Shown: positions 1 through 8,329 of the stretch, piece by piece
Layout: every line of letters begins with the position of its first letter
How positions within the stretch are numbered: the stretch's first letter is position 1
From: Chroogloeocystis siderophila 5.2 s.c.1
GTDB lineage: Bacteria; Cyanobacteriota; Cyanobacteriia; Cyanobacteriales; Chroococcidiopsidaceae
NCBI RefSeq assembly: GCF_001904655.1
Contig: NZ_MRCC01000010.1
Span: 153,001 to 217,000, forward strand
Direction of reading: 5' to 3'
DNA: 64,000 nt
Made by a program: the position numbers and the translations under genes
Notes under the pieces: model-generated
What the model was told of the DNA's origin: nothing
Database searches by the model: none
The model's input: the letters and a program-made list of their open reading frames with translations, nothing else

Positions 1-198
1 ATCGAGCAAACAGGTCTTAAAGGCTACAAAATCGGTGGCGCACAAATCGCTGAACGCCACGCCAACTTTATTCTTAACTGTGGCGGTGCTAAAGCCAGCG
101 ACATTTTGCAGTTAGTTAACCATATTCAAGACCAAGTACAGCAGCATTGGTCTATTTTGTTAGAGCCAGAAGTAAAAATCTTGGGTGAATTTGACTAG
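1..198 (+). CDS. murB: UDP-N-acetylenolpyruvoylglucosamine reductase, C-terminal part
   Basis: This is the 3' end of a gene that starts before the window; 65 codons are visible up to the TAG at 196-198. The segment reads as the MurB C-terminal domain: a GYKIGGAQIAERHANFILN-like stretch followed by a short helix, ending in EVKILGEFD. MurB is a cytoplasmic FAD enzyme that reduces UDP-GlcNAc-enolpyruvate to UDP-MurNAc in peptidoglycan synthesis. The FAD domain is outside the window, so the call rests on the C-terminal fingerprint alone. Confidence 0.85.
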   Translation: MEQTGLKGYKIGGAQIAERHANFILNCGGAKASDILQLVNHIQDQVQQHWSILLEPEVKILGEFD

Positions 199-241
199 AA
201 AAAGCAGGAATCAGGATGATTTTCTGACTTGTCTACACCCC

Positions 242-269
242 TGACCTCCGACCTCTGACCTCCGACCCC
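242..269. repeat. short tandem heptanucleotide repeat (four units)
   Basis: Four adjoining 7-mers, TGACCTC, CGACCTC, TGACCTC and CGACCCC, lie between murB and the YbaB gene. The same heptamer recurs at 890-917 and 54541-54568. This matches the short tandemly repeated repetitive (STRR) sequences known from cyanobacterial intergenic DNA. Confidence 0.7.
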
Positions 270-353
270 TTTACAAATCCTCTCAACTCGATATCAGGGC
301 ATCTATAATTTAATGGAACTTTGTATCCAATTTGCAACGCGGTCAATCTTTAT

Positions 354-704
354 ATGACACAAGGAAAAGGTTTTGGCTTCGGTATAGGGAAAATGAAAGA
401 ACTAGCCGATGCTTTTAAAAAGGCACAACAAGTACAAGAAGGTGCCAAAAGGCTGCAAGAAGAACTTGAGCAAATGCAGATCGCTGGCGAAGCTGGCGGT
501 GGGTTAGTTAAGGTCGTCCTTAGCGGTAATCAAGAGCCTCAGAGTGTTGAAATAGCCCCAGAAGCACTCAATGAAGGCGCAGAAGTACTTTCGGATCTAG
601 TCACCATAGCTATGAAAGATGCTTACAACAAATCTACCGCTACAATGCGCGAACGCATGGAAGAATTAACAAGCGGTTTAGAATTGCCAGGAATGGGAAT
701 GTAA
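354..704 (+). CDS. YbaB/EbfC family nucleoid-associated protein
   Basis: A 116-residue protein of the YbaB/EbfC family, small dimeric DNA-binding proteins that coat the nucleoid. It starts [18 protein letters not shown] long helix (about 10-45, [20 protein letters not shown]) comes next, then the short beta region [20 protein letters not shown] and a C-terminal helix, the usual order and length. An in-frame TTG at 321 would add 11 residues, but the family normally begins just before GKGFGFG, so the ATG at 354 was chosen. It follows murB by about 155 bp, and the gene pair order is common in cyanobacteria. Confidence 0.85.
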   Translation: MTQGKGFGFGIGKMKELADAFKKAQQVQEGAKRLQEELEQMQIAGEAGGGLVKVVLSGNQEPQSVEIAPEALNEGAEVLSDLVTIAMKDAYNKSTATMRERMEELTSGLELPGMGM

Positions 705-889
705 ACTAAGAGCTAGGGGCGAGGAGCAACGGGGGAGTGAAAGAGTAACTAGTGGAAGAGTTTTGGAAAGCGAAGAAAGATGTTAGAGGCATTTATTAAA
801 AGAAGTGTTTTAACTTATAACTCTCTTAAACTCATCACTCTCAACGAGTAACTCATCACTCTAACTACTATCCTCTGCTTTCCATCCCC

Positions 890-917
890 TGAACTCCGAC
901 CTCTGACCTCTAACTCC
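890..917. repeat. short tandem heptanucleotide repeat (four units)
   Basis: TGAACTC, CGACCTC, TGACCTC and TAACTCC lie head to tail directly in front of the phosphatase start codon at 923. It is the same heptamer family as at 242-269. Its position means it forms most of the immediate 5' leader of that gene. Confidence 0.65.
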
Positions 918-922
918 TCAAA

Positions 923-1414
923 ATGCCTTACAAACTGCTATTTGTTTGTCTTGGAAATATCTGTCGTTCTCCGGCAGCGGAGAATATCATGAATCATCTA
1001 CTTGATGAGGAAAACCTCAACGGAAGTATTATCTGTGACTCAGCAGGTACAGGTGGTTATCACATCGGAAGTCCACCAGATCGACGCATGGCGATCGCCG
1101 CAGCAAGTAAGTTGGGAATTAAACTCCAAGGAAATGCACGGAAGTTACAGAAGTCTGATTTGGAAGAATTTGATTTAATTCTGGCAATGGACCGCGAAAA
1201 TTACCAAGATATTCTCGCACTTGATCGCACTGGTCAATATCGCGAGAAAGTACGGTTAATGTGTGACTATTGCTCGCAGCATAACATTGAAGAAGTCCCA
1301 GACCCTTATTATGGAGGCGCACAAGGCTTTAACTACGTTATTGATATTCTCCTTGATGCTTGCACTGGCTTACTTCAAGAAGTTAAAGACGTATCATCCT
1401 TGAATCATCATTAG
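923..1414 (+). CDS. low molecular weight protein-tyrosine-phosphatase
   Basis: A 163-residue cytoplasmic phosphatase. The P-loop CLGNICRS sits at residues 9-16, with nucleophile Cys9 and Arg15 fitting the C-X5-R-S signature. The general-acid loop is present near the C terminus as VPDPYY. Family members dephosphorylate tyrosine kinases and exopolysaccharide regulators, but the substrate here cannot be read from context. Length is normal for the family. The gene is preceded by the heptamer repeat, and no Shine-Dalgarno sequence is evident. It converges on the response regulator gene at 1579-2241. Confidence 0.88.
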   Translation: MPYKLLFVCLGNICRSPAAENIMNHLLDEENLNGSIICDSAGTGGYHIGSPPDRRMAIAAASKLGIKLQGNARKLQKSDLEEFDLILAMDRENYQDILALDRTGQYREKVRLMCDYCSQHNIEEVPDPYYGGAQGFNYVIDILLDACTGLLQEVKDVSSLNHH

Positions 1415-1419
1415 ACCTA

Positions 1420-1570
1420 CTGCATGAATGTGATTGTGAATAAATTCGCAACTAATTAAAGCCTGTCTACTTCCGTGGACTGACTATTAAAAGTCTTGTT
1501 TAAGTGTACCTTCGGACACTTTGTTTTGTAGTCCCCAACTTCAGTTGGAAGGCATTTGTGATTCATGCAG
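1420..1570. repeat. MITE-like or structured intergenic element with perfect 10-bp inverted ends
   Basis: CTGCATGAAT at 1420-1429 and its exact reverse complement ATTCATGCAG at 1561-1570 bracket 131 bp that fill the gap between two convergent genes. The interior has further small dyads, such as CCCCAACTTCAGTTGG near 1533-1549 and GTACCTTCGGAC near 1506. It could be a miniature inverted-repeat element or a strong bidirectional terminator. No transposase is nearby. Confidence 0.4.
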
Positions 1571-1578
1571 GAAGTCTA

Positions 1579-2241
1579 TTATTGTAATAGGCGGTATTTC
1601 ATCACAAAACCAACTAATTCGGCACGATTACTCGTTGAGGTTTTCCGAAACAAGCTACTGACATATTTTTCAACTGTACGCGGACTGAGGTGCAATCGAC
1701 TGCCAATTTCAGCGTTGGAAAGACCGTGCGTTAGTAAAACGGCGACTTGTTGTTCGCGTTGAGTTAGCTTGATAGGAACTTCTAGCGTTTCCCCTTCGTG
1801 TCCTACTAAAGTGTGGGAATTCACCCGTAAACCTTCTTCGTACGACAAACGTGCCTCTGATTGAATAATTTGCGATCGCTCTAGCAAATTACGAATCGCA
1901 GCACCAAGTTCATTTAATTCAAAAGGTTTAGGTAGATATAAATCAGCCCCTGATTGATAACCAGCGATTCTTTCTTCGGTTTTATTTCTTGCTGTTAAAA
2001 ATATCACAGGTAACAAGCGAAACTTGGGATGCTGACGAACATGACGCACTAACTCATAGCCATTCATTCGTGGCATGACAATATCTGTCACCATTAAGTG
2101 AGGATGGTATGTTTCTACCATCGCCAACGCTTCTTGACCATCAGCGGCTGTTAGCACTGAATAGCCAGACATTTCCAAGTAGTCGCTGATCGACAAACGA
2201 GTTCCGAGATCGTCATCAACGACGAGAAGCGTCAAAGGCAT
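1579..2241 (-). CDS. NarL/LuxR-type response regulator (Ycf29-like)
   Basis: A 220-residue two-component regulator. The N-terminal receiver domain has the acidic pocket DDD at 9-11, the phospho-acceptor Asp53 in VTDIVMPRMNG and Lys105 in LPKPFE. A LuxR/GerE helix-turn-helix occupies about 155-215 (LTQREQQVAVLLTHGLSNAEIG, then SPRTVEKYVSSLFRKT). The start used is the ATG giving MPLTLLVV, because the 10-residue upstream extension adds nothing to the receiver fold. The architecture resembles Ycf29 regulators of cyanobacteria and red plastids. No cognate kinase is adjacent. Target genes are unknown. Confidence 0.85.
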   Translation of the reverse strand: MPLTLLVVDDDLGTRLSISDYLEMSGYSVLTAADGQEALAMVETYHPHLMVTDIVMPRMNGYELVRHVRQHPKFRLLPVIFLTARNKTEERIAGYQSGADLYLPKPFELNELGAAIRNLLERSQIIQSEARLSYEEGLRVNSHTLVGHEGETLEVPIKLTQREQQVAVLLTHGLSNAEIGSRLHLSPRTVEKYVSSLFRKTSTSNRAELVGFVMKYRLLQ

Positions 2242-2543
2242 GGATAATACGTAGTTAGCATTTCTAACCAAGGAACATATCGAAATTGGTGCATTCTACA
2301 ACCGCAAGTACATATAAAGGTTGTTCATACATTGTATTAATAATCTTAAACTAAAGCTAATAATTCATCTTCTAACAAAGGTTAGGTTTGAAATTTAAAC
2401 AAAAAATCACTCTTCACGCTGATTGTTTCCACTTATGGTTATGAGCGATACTCTAATAAAAAATTACCACTCGATAAAAATCAATATAAGAATCAAGTGG
2501 AAAGCTGATTGATGTGATTGCGATAAATTATTAAACGTGCAGT
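2242..2543. other. intergenic gap between ureB and the response regulator
   Basis: This 302-bp AT-rich stretch holds the upstream region of the response regulator and the 3' flank of ureB. I found no ureC start, no RNA gene and no convincing hairpin with a T-tract. It matters mainly because ureC would be expected here in a canonical ureDABC order. Confidence 0.5.
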
Positions 2544-2855
2544 TTAGCCCTCTAACGCGCCGTTAACTCTACCATTGAAGCCATAGATGTGACGACTGCC
2601 AACTACAGGGACTAAAACCACTTCTTTCTCGTCTCCAGGTTCAAAGCGTACTGCTGTACCCGCAGGAATATCCAGCCGCATCCCGCGCGATCGCGCACGA
2701 TCAAAGTCTAACGCTTGATTTACTTCATAAAAATGAAAGTGCGAACCAACTTGAATCGGGCGATCGCCGCGATTAGCAACTTTAATTCGTAGGGTTTGAC
2801 GCCCCGCATTGAGTTCTATATCACCTTGTTGTACTAACAACTCTCCTGGAATCAT
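2544..2855 (-). CDS. ureB: urease subunit beta
   Basis: A 103-residue UreB. It starts [18 protein letters not shown] and contains the family block [17 protein letters not shown], where His residues lie at the subunit interface, and [15 protein letters not shown] near the end. With UreA and UreC it forms the nickel urease that hydrolyses urea to ammonia and CO2 in the cytoplasm. It lies 327 bp downstream of ureA on the same strand, an unusually long gap for urease genes. The catalytic subunit gene ureC does not follow. Confidence 0.93.
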   Translation of the reverse strand: MIPGELLVQQGDIELNAGRQTLRIKVANRGDRPIQVGSHFHFYEVNQALDFDRARSRGMRLDIPAGTAVRFEPGDEKEVVLVPVVGSRHIYGFNGRVNGALEG

Positions 2856-3182
2856 TGCGCTTCGATTAATGTAGACGTTCTTGAATTCTACTCTTCTATT
2901 TATTTCAGGACAAACTCATAGCACTTAATTAGCTAAGAGTGAATTTTCAAACTCTAAAATTGTTCACATTTCATTATATCAGCGGATAATTTTGCTTTGT
3001 TATAACTATTCTTTTTCTGTTACTTGCAGCAATGGCTAACGTTTCAAGCATTGTAGCTTTGATAAACAAATAACCGATTTCCTATTTAATTAAATACAAA
3101 AAATCGAAATTAGAGGAAACTTCTACGCGCCACTATCGCCCTATGTCTTCGTTATTGAAAAATCAAATATGTACAGTTTAAA
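2856..3182. other. long ureA-ureB intergenic spacer
   Basis: A 327-bp AT-rich spacer separates two genes that usually lie a few bases apart. No ORF of note, tRNA or repeat was recognised. It may hold an internal promoter for ureB, but no clear -10/-35 pair could be assigned. Confidence 0.4.
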
Positions 3183-3485
3183 TCAGCGAATGGGATTATG
3201 AACGGTGACGAGTTTTGTTCCATCAGGAAATGTTGCTTCAACTTGCACTTCTAGTATCATTTCCGCGACACCATCCATGACTTCTGCGCGGGTTAACAAA
3301 TTTGTACCAAAACTCATCAATTCTGCAACCGTACGTCCGTCGCGCGCGCCTTCTAAAATTGCCGCAGAAATATAGGCTACCGCTTCAGGATAATTTAATT
3401 TTAAGCCTCGTTGTTTGCGTCGTTCGGCGAGTAAAGCAGCAGTAAAAATAAGTAGCTTATCTTTTTCTTGTGGTGTCAGTTGCAT
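3183..3485 (-). CDS. ureA: urease subunit gamma
   Basis: A 100-residue UreA beginning [20 protein letters not shown], with the conserved [20 protein letters not shown] segment and the C-terminal TVHNPIR. The length is exactly that of the family. The frame is open further upstream to 3566, but that extension would overlap ureD, so the ATG at 3485 is preferred. It follows the ureD stop by 5 bp, so the two are probably co-transcribed. It is the small structural subunit of the urease alpha-beta-gamma trimer. Confidence 0.94.
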   Translation of the reverse strand: MQLTPQEKDKLLIFTAALLAERRKQRGLKLNYPEAVAYISAAILEGARDGRTVAELMSFGTNLLTRAEVMDGVAEMILEVQVEATFPDGTKLVTVHNPIR

Positions 3486-3490
3486 AAAAG

Positions 3491-4357
3491 TCAGTTCCTT
3501 TCGATTTGCCAAACTCGCGATTGATAGCCTGGTTTTCCTAGCGAAGATAATCGTAGCAAATGCCAAATTTCAGTAAACCATTGGCGCACCTCAGTTGTCG
3601 AGTCACCGCGATAGCGACAGAGTAAACCTGTCGTTAAGCGCGTAACACCGGCTTCGCCTTGGTTCAGCGTGGATAACATTCTCACCTTTTCTACCACGTC
3701 AGGTGATACAGGTTGTCCAATCCAAACAAAACTGCCAATGATCGATTTTCCAGCTAAACCATGAGGGCTATCGATAACTTTCGCATCTGGGCGTAACTGT
3801 TGGCGATCTATCCATAAAGGACGTTGTTGCTGCCAAACTTCGGTATGCGATCGCCAGTTTCCCTGTAAAAACTTCTCTCCCCTAGCACTGCGACCAAAGC
3901 GGGTAATTTCCCAGCCTGTCCAGGTAGCACCAGGTGCTAATTCTACACGTAAATCCTGCCGATAGATTGCACCATTAAACACAATAGTTTCTTGCGGAAA
4001 CCACTCTAAGCAAGCATTACTGTCAACTTGTACCTGAATATTCTGCCCGGCTTCCCAGCCATTACTGCGATAAATCTTACTGGCAGCGGCGGTTGTAATA
4101 AGTGTGTGCGCTTTTTGTTGTAGGTGAAAATTAAGCGAAAGCTTGTCGCCACCGACAACACCACCAGCGGTGTGTAAAATGACGCTATGACAAACTTCTG
4201 CTCCTTCGGGATAAAAAGGTCTTTGGACTTTTAACGGTGCTTGCATTTGTTGGTGAGTTACTGTCGTCGCACCATCAACCCAGTTATACACCATATTTAA
4301 GCTACCGTGCCAAGAATTAGGCTCCTGAGAATTGTTGAGTTCTAGCAAGCGCGACAT
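3491..4357 (-). CDS. ureD: urease accessory protein UreD
   Basis: A 288-residue UreD/UreH. It carries the diagnostic block [16 protein letters not shown] near residue 62, a [11 protein letters not shown] stretch and [14 protein letters not shown]. It is the scaffold that binds apo-urease and, with UreF and UreG, delivers nickel to the active site. It is the first gene of a minus-strand ureD-ureA-ureB set. The upstream 230 bp were checked for a GTA-N8-TAC NtcA box and none was found. UreE, UreF, UreG and UreC must be encoded elsewhere. Confidence 0.92.
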   Translation of the reverse strand: MSRLLELNNSQEPNSWHGSLNMVYNWVDGATTVTHQQMQAPLKVQRPFYPEGAEVCHSVILHTAGGVVGGDKLSLNFHLQQKAHTLITTAAASKIYRSNGWEAGQNIQVQVDSNACLEWFPQETIVFNGAIYRQDLRVELAPGATWTGWEITRFGRSARGEKFLQGNWRSHTEVWQQQRPLWIDRQQLRPDAKVIDSPHGLAGKSIIGSFVWIGQPVSPDVVEKVRMLSTLNQGEAGVTRLTTGLLCRYRGDSTTEVRQWFTEIWHLLRLSSLGKPGYQSRVWQIERN

Positions 4358-4591
4358 ATTTTGATGACCTTATGCAGGTAGTGTGACACGTTAGGCACAA
4401 ATCTTTTGAATTCTATAGCGTAAATTTGCTTAATTATAAAATTTGAAATCATGAACCTAGCAAGCTTTCTCAGTAAGAACTCGGTTGGATGCTTTGCTAA
4501 GTTAGCGCTAGTTTTGTTGTCATGGTGAATTATCTACAATCTGCAATTATGTCATCAGTAAATATGAAACGAAGTCATCCATTGACGGACT

Positions 4592-5779
4592 ATGTATTTT
4601 AGTTTGCGACAATGGAGCATAATTGGCAGCTTGAGCATATGGATATTAGCAGCAACTCAATCAAACGCTGCTACTGGGAAGTTTTCCCTTTCAGTTCCCA
4701 ATTCTGGGGGAGAACCTACAGAAAAACGTCTGTTCACTGGGGATAGCGGGGCAAGTCACACTCTGTCCAATATTAATTGCTGCACCTGAAAACTTCAATC
4801 CCAGCCTGCGATCGCCGCCGCCACTACCACCAAAACCTCCACAAGATTTAAGCGTACCACCTACAGTTACCGAATCAACGACAGCACCTGTTTTAGAAAG
4901 TATTCAAACTGACTTTCGCCATCAGACAGATAACTTTGGCGATCGCAATTTATTGATTGAGCCAACAATCCAGTTTCGTCTATCTAATGATGCAACTCTC
5001 ACGTTCAAGACAGGATTTAATTACTTTGACGAACCGACTCTTGCATCGATTACAAATATTCCGTTTCAAGTAGGATGGGCGGGAAAAGTTGGTGAGATGA
5101 CACTACAAACCGCAGTGGCGGTTGATATATTTGATCGTCTACCGCCAGCACTCAATTTTAGTGCGAAACTTGATGCTCCAATTGTCGTAAAAGTTGCACC
5201 TTCCGGTGAATTGCGATCAGGTGTTGTGTTATCAGCGGCTTTGGAACAGGGTTCGTATAAATTTAATGCGCAAACGTTAGAAAATCAAATTACAGCTTGG
5301 CGATTGGAACCAAGTTTATATTGGCAAATTGATCGCGATACCAGCTTTTTTTTTCGACATTGCGCTGGGGTAGTTACAACGATGGTAATTCAGAGTGGCA
5401 ATCTTTTAGTCGGTTAGAGCGTCAATTTGGTCAATTTAGCGTTGCAGCAAATTTATTCACTTGGAATTATACAAACGACTTTGAACGCACGAGTGGTTGC
5501 TTTTCGCTACCAGATTTTTTAGTTTATAACGCTGAGGTAGCTTGGGAAGGAGACGTTTTTAATTTTTTACGTTGCCGACTTGCGGCTAATTTAGGACAAC
5601 AACGCCTGCGAGGAGAAATGGACAACGCGAATAGTTATCAAGCGCGATGTACAGCAAAAATTTCTAATGATATTGAAGCAGACCTTGATTATAGCTTTAG
5701 TAACGCCCGCAATCAAGATACTGGCGGTAGTGCTTACGGTGGCAGTTCGCTAACAGGTCAAGTGCGGATTAGCTTTTAG
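4592..5779 (+). pseudogene. frameshifted beta-barrel outer-membrane protein
   Basis: Three reading-frame pieces make one protein. Frame A (4592-4789) encodes a signal peptide (SLSIWILAATQSNAA) and a GKFSLSVPNSGGEPTEKR segment. Around 4745-4760 the sense switches to a second frame that runs to 5417 through a Pro-rich linker (PPPLPPKPPQDL) and repeated amphipathic strands. At a run of nine T (5346-5354) it switches again to the frame ending at 5779. The last residue is Phe after GQVRISF, as in outer-membrane barrels. At least two frameshifts make it a broken gene unless one is a sequencing error. The exact family was not recognised. Confidence 0.7.
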
Positions 5780-6069
5780 TGTCGGTGTATTGATTCTATT
5801 TTGCGACTGGGAAGAATAAAGTTGTAAGGCGGGTCAAGTGCAATTGCAAACTTAATGAGGCTTCACTTTCATGAATTCTGATAAAGCTAATAATATGCTT
5901 TAGCATTCATTATTATTTAAGTACTGAATTGAGGTGAATGAATATCATGTTGAAGAAAACGTAAATAAGTCATTATTTATGTAAAATCCCTGTATTTATA
6001 TCTTGCCGATAAATTAAATCAATGCCAAAATAGCAAAGTGAAAATAAGTTGACAATAAAACTAAAAACT

Positions 6070-6393
6070 ATGAATTCTATCAAAATTGTGCAGCCTTTAG
6101 GTATTTTAGATGGTATTAGAGGTAATCAATTTCGGCGAGAAGTTAGTGATGTCGTTGCTGCTGGTGCTGATATTGTATTAATTGATCTGCAAAAGGTGAA
6201 TTTTATTGATAGTTCTGGTTTAGGAGCTTTAGTTTCTGCAATGAAAACAGTACGTAGTGCTGGTGGGAAACTATTTGTTTGTTCAGTCAACAATCAGGTA
6301 AAAATGTTATTTGAACTAACAAAAATGGATCGCGTTTTTGAGGTTTTTGCCGATCAAGATGAATTTAATCAAAGAGTCTTAGCCAACAAGTAG
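6070..6393 (+). CDS. STAS-domain anti-sigma factor antagonist
   Basis: A 107-residue single-domain STAS protein of the SpoIIAA/RsbV type. The phosphorylation loop FIDSSGLGALV has Ser48/Ser49 after Asp47. Such proteins bind an RsbW-like kinase when unphosphorylated and release its target. An in-frame TTG at 6049 would add 7 residues; the ATG giving MNSIKIVQPLG matches the usual domain start. The neighbours at 6614-7786 (SpoIIE phosphatase) and 7889-8329 (RsbW-like ATPase) are the two other parts of a partner-switching module, although the three genes are not in one operon orientation. Confidence 0.87.
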   Translation: MNSIKIVQPLGILDGIRGNQFRREVSDVVAAGADIVLIDLQKVNFIDSSGLGALVSAMKTVRSAGGKLFVCSVNNQVKMLFELTKMDRVFEVFADQDEFNQRVLANK

Positions 6394-6613
6394 TTGATTT
6401 TCTCATATTTATAGAAAATAAGATTATTTTGCTCAATTTAACTGAACAAAATAATGATTTACATTAAAATTATTCAACTTTTGGACTTTCTCAATTGTTA
6501 CTTGAAATAACCAATATGTACAAAATTTTCTAAATATTTAGTAACCCAATCAGCAAGATTTTAAAGTAGTAGTGAGTAATTTCGTATAATTTCATAATTA
6601 GGTTCAAATCGAA

Positions 6614-7786
6614 TCACTTAAAATTAATTCTTATTAAAGAAAGGTCATCATCAAAATTATTGCCATGATTTAAAGCTTGAAGCTGGTTTAGGATCTGCTT
6701 CAAATGTATGTTTTGTTGGTGTGAATCGACTATCAACCGGATGAAGGCTTTTTTTCCCCAAATCCTACCATCAGGTTGAAAAATTTCGTAAGCGCCATCA
6801 CTAAAAATATATACAGTACTCTTTTCTTGTAAATATATAACGTCTTGTTCAAATTCAGTCTCAGGTAAAAAGCCGATAGGTAAACCTGATGAATCTAACT
6901 GCTTGACTTGCAGATTTGCAGTCGTACTTGCTAATAAAATAGCGGGTGGATGACCAGCACTAGCATAACTAAGTTGGCGCTGAATGCGATTATATACTCC
7001 ATACCAGATTGTGAAGTATTTTTCGCCATGGTCGCTCATTTGAAAAGTGTTATTCAGCGATTTTAAAACTGCATTAGGTTGATAAAAATTGGTGTTAGGC
7101 AAAGATTGCGATCGCAACATATTTAGTACTGACACAGATAGCAATGCTGAACCTACACCGTGTCCTGAAACATCGAGTAAATAAATAACTAAATGCTGGT
7201 CATCTAACCAGTAGTAATCAAAGCAATCGCCTCCGAGTTGCGTGGAAGGAATAAATAAGCTTTCGGTTGTTACAGTTCCTTTAAGGGGTGCAGGAAGAAG
7301 CGATCGCACATAGCTACTTGCTTCGGCTAATTCGGTTTCTAAAAGTTGTTTTTGATGTTGTAAATCTTGATTGAGTTTTTCTAAAGATTGCTTTTGGGCT
7401 TGTAAATCTTGATTGAGTTGATATAAACGTAATCCTGCTCGTACTCGTGCTTTTAATTCATTGACGTCAATTGGTTTCGCTAAGAAATCATCGGCTCCCG
7501 CATCAAGCCCCATGATTCGATCTTCAACTTTTCCACGTGCAGTGAGTAGAATAAAAAAAGTCGTAGCTAGTTTTGGATTAGCTTTGATTAAACGACATAC
7601 ATCCAGTCCATTCAAATGAGTCATCATCCAATCACAAATAATTAGCGCTGGATGTATTTGTTGTGCTTGGCTAATTCCCGCTTCACCATCACTAACAACT
7701 ATGACATCATAGCCTTGGTTTTGTAATGCTCTTTTGAGGACTACTCGAATTGTAGGATCGTCATCAATAATGAGGATTTTAAACAT
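6614..7786 (-). CDS. receiver-SpoIIE/PP2C-type phosphatase (RsbU/RsbP-like)
   Basis: A 390-residue fusion. Residues 1-120 are a receiver domain with DDD at 8-10, Asp52 as phospho-acceptor and Lys104. Residues about 120-160 are a coiled coil containing a near-exact internal duplication, LNQDLQAQKQSLE / LNQDLQHQKQLLE. Residues about 165-390 are a SpoIIE PP2C phosphatase with the metal-binding motifs GGDCFDYY, LDVSGHGVGSALLS, FSDGAYEI and NNFDDDLSLI. It probably dephosphorylates a STAS antagonist when its receiver is phosphorylated. It is transcribed divergently from the RsbW-like gene, about 100 bp apart, suggesting a shared regulatory region. Confidence 0.9.
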   Translation of the reverse strand: MFKILIIDDDPTIRVVLKRALQNQGYDVIVVSDGEAGISQAQQIHPALIICDWMMTHLNGLDVCRLIKANPKLATTFFILLTARGKVEDRIMGLDAGADDFLAKPIDVNELKARVRAGLRLYQLNQDLQAQKQSLEKLNQDLQHQKQLLETELAEASSYVRSLLPAPLKGTVTTESLFIPSTQLGGDCFDYYWLDDQHLVIYLLDVSGHGVGSALLSVSVLNMLRSQSLPNTNFYQPNAVLKSLNNTFQMSDHGEKYFTIWYGVYNRIQRQLSYASAGHPPAILLASTTANLQVKQLDSSGLPIGFLPETEFEQDVIYLQEKSTVYIFSDGAYEIFQPDGRIWGKKAFIRLIVDSHQQNIHLKQILNQLQALNHGNNFDDDLSLIRINFK

Positions 7787-7888
7787 AAAAAAAATAAATA
7801 TTCACGTGTGTAAAAACTTATTAATTTTGCTTTAGTGATTTAAATCTGCTATAGTTTATATATTATTTAAAATTTGGTTGATTGACAA

Positions 7889-8329
7889 TTGTTTAACAAA
7901 ATAAATCTCCAAGTTAATACCGATCTTTCAGTTGCATCGCAGGTTATTTCATGGTTTGAGCAATTAAATTATCCAGAGAATACTGATATAAAAATATGGT
8001 GGCAGTGTCAAACATTGCTACAAGAAGGTTTTACGAATATTGTCGAGCACGCGCATCGAGGGCTGCCTAAAGAAACTCCGATTTTATTAGAAGCAATCAG
8101 AAATACTGAGGCAATAGAAATTTATATTTGGGCATACGGTGTAGCGTTTGACATAGAGCAAAAACTCAAAGAACTTCCTGAGATTGAAAAAAATGAGGGT
8201 GAGAGAGGACGCGGTTTGAAGATTATGTCTTTACTCGCGGATGAGATCAGCTATACACGTGTAGCAGGCGATCGCTACTGCTTGTATATGAAAAAAAAAC
8301 TGCATAACTTAAACATTTTGAGCGATTAA
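7889..8329 (+). CDS. RsbW-like anti-sigma/serine kinase ATPase
   Basis: A 146-residue GHKL ATPase of the RsbW/SpoIIAB class. The N-box is [14 protein letters not shown] and the G2 box [12 protein letters not shown]. The G1 box, usually D-x-G-x-x-F-D, reads AYGVAFD, so the adenine-contacting Asp is Ala. The start is a TTG: a stop lies at 7883-7885 and no ATG, GTG or other in-frame start follows before the conserved fold begins. The kinase would phosphorylate the STAS protein at 6070-6393 or sequester a sigma factor; its partner is inferred from position. The 3' end overlaps the convergent hybrid kinase gene by 21 bp. Confidence 0.8.
   Translation: MFNKINLQVNTDLSVASQVISWFEQLNYPENTDIKIWWQCQTLLQEGFTNIVEHAHRGLPKETPILLEAIRNTEAIEIYIWAYGVAFDIEQKLKELPEIEKNEGERGRGLKIMSLLADEISYTRVAGDRYCLYMKKKLHNLNILSD

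Noticed and set aside
1119..1322. Minus-strand ORF of 67 codons
   Set aside because: It lies wholly inside the tyrosine phosphatase gene in another frame and has no domain or ribosome-binding site.
4358..4591. NtcA site before ureD
   Set aside because: No GTA-N8-TAC match is present in this stretch.
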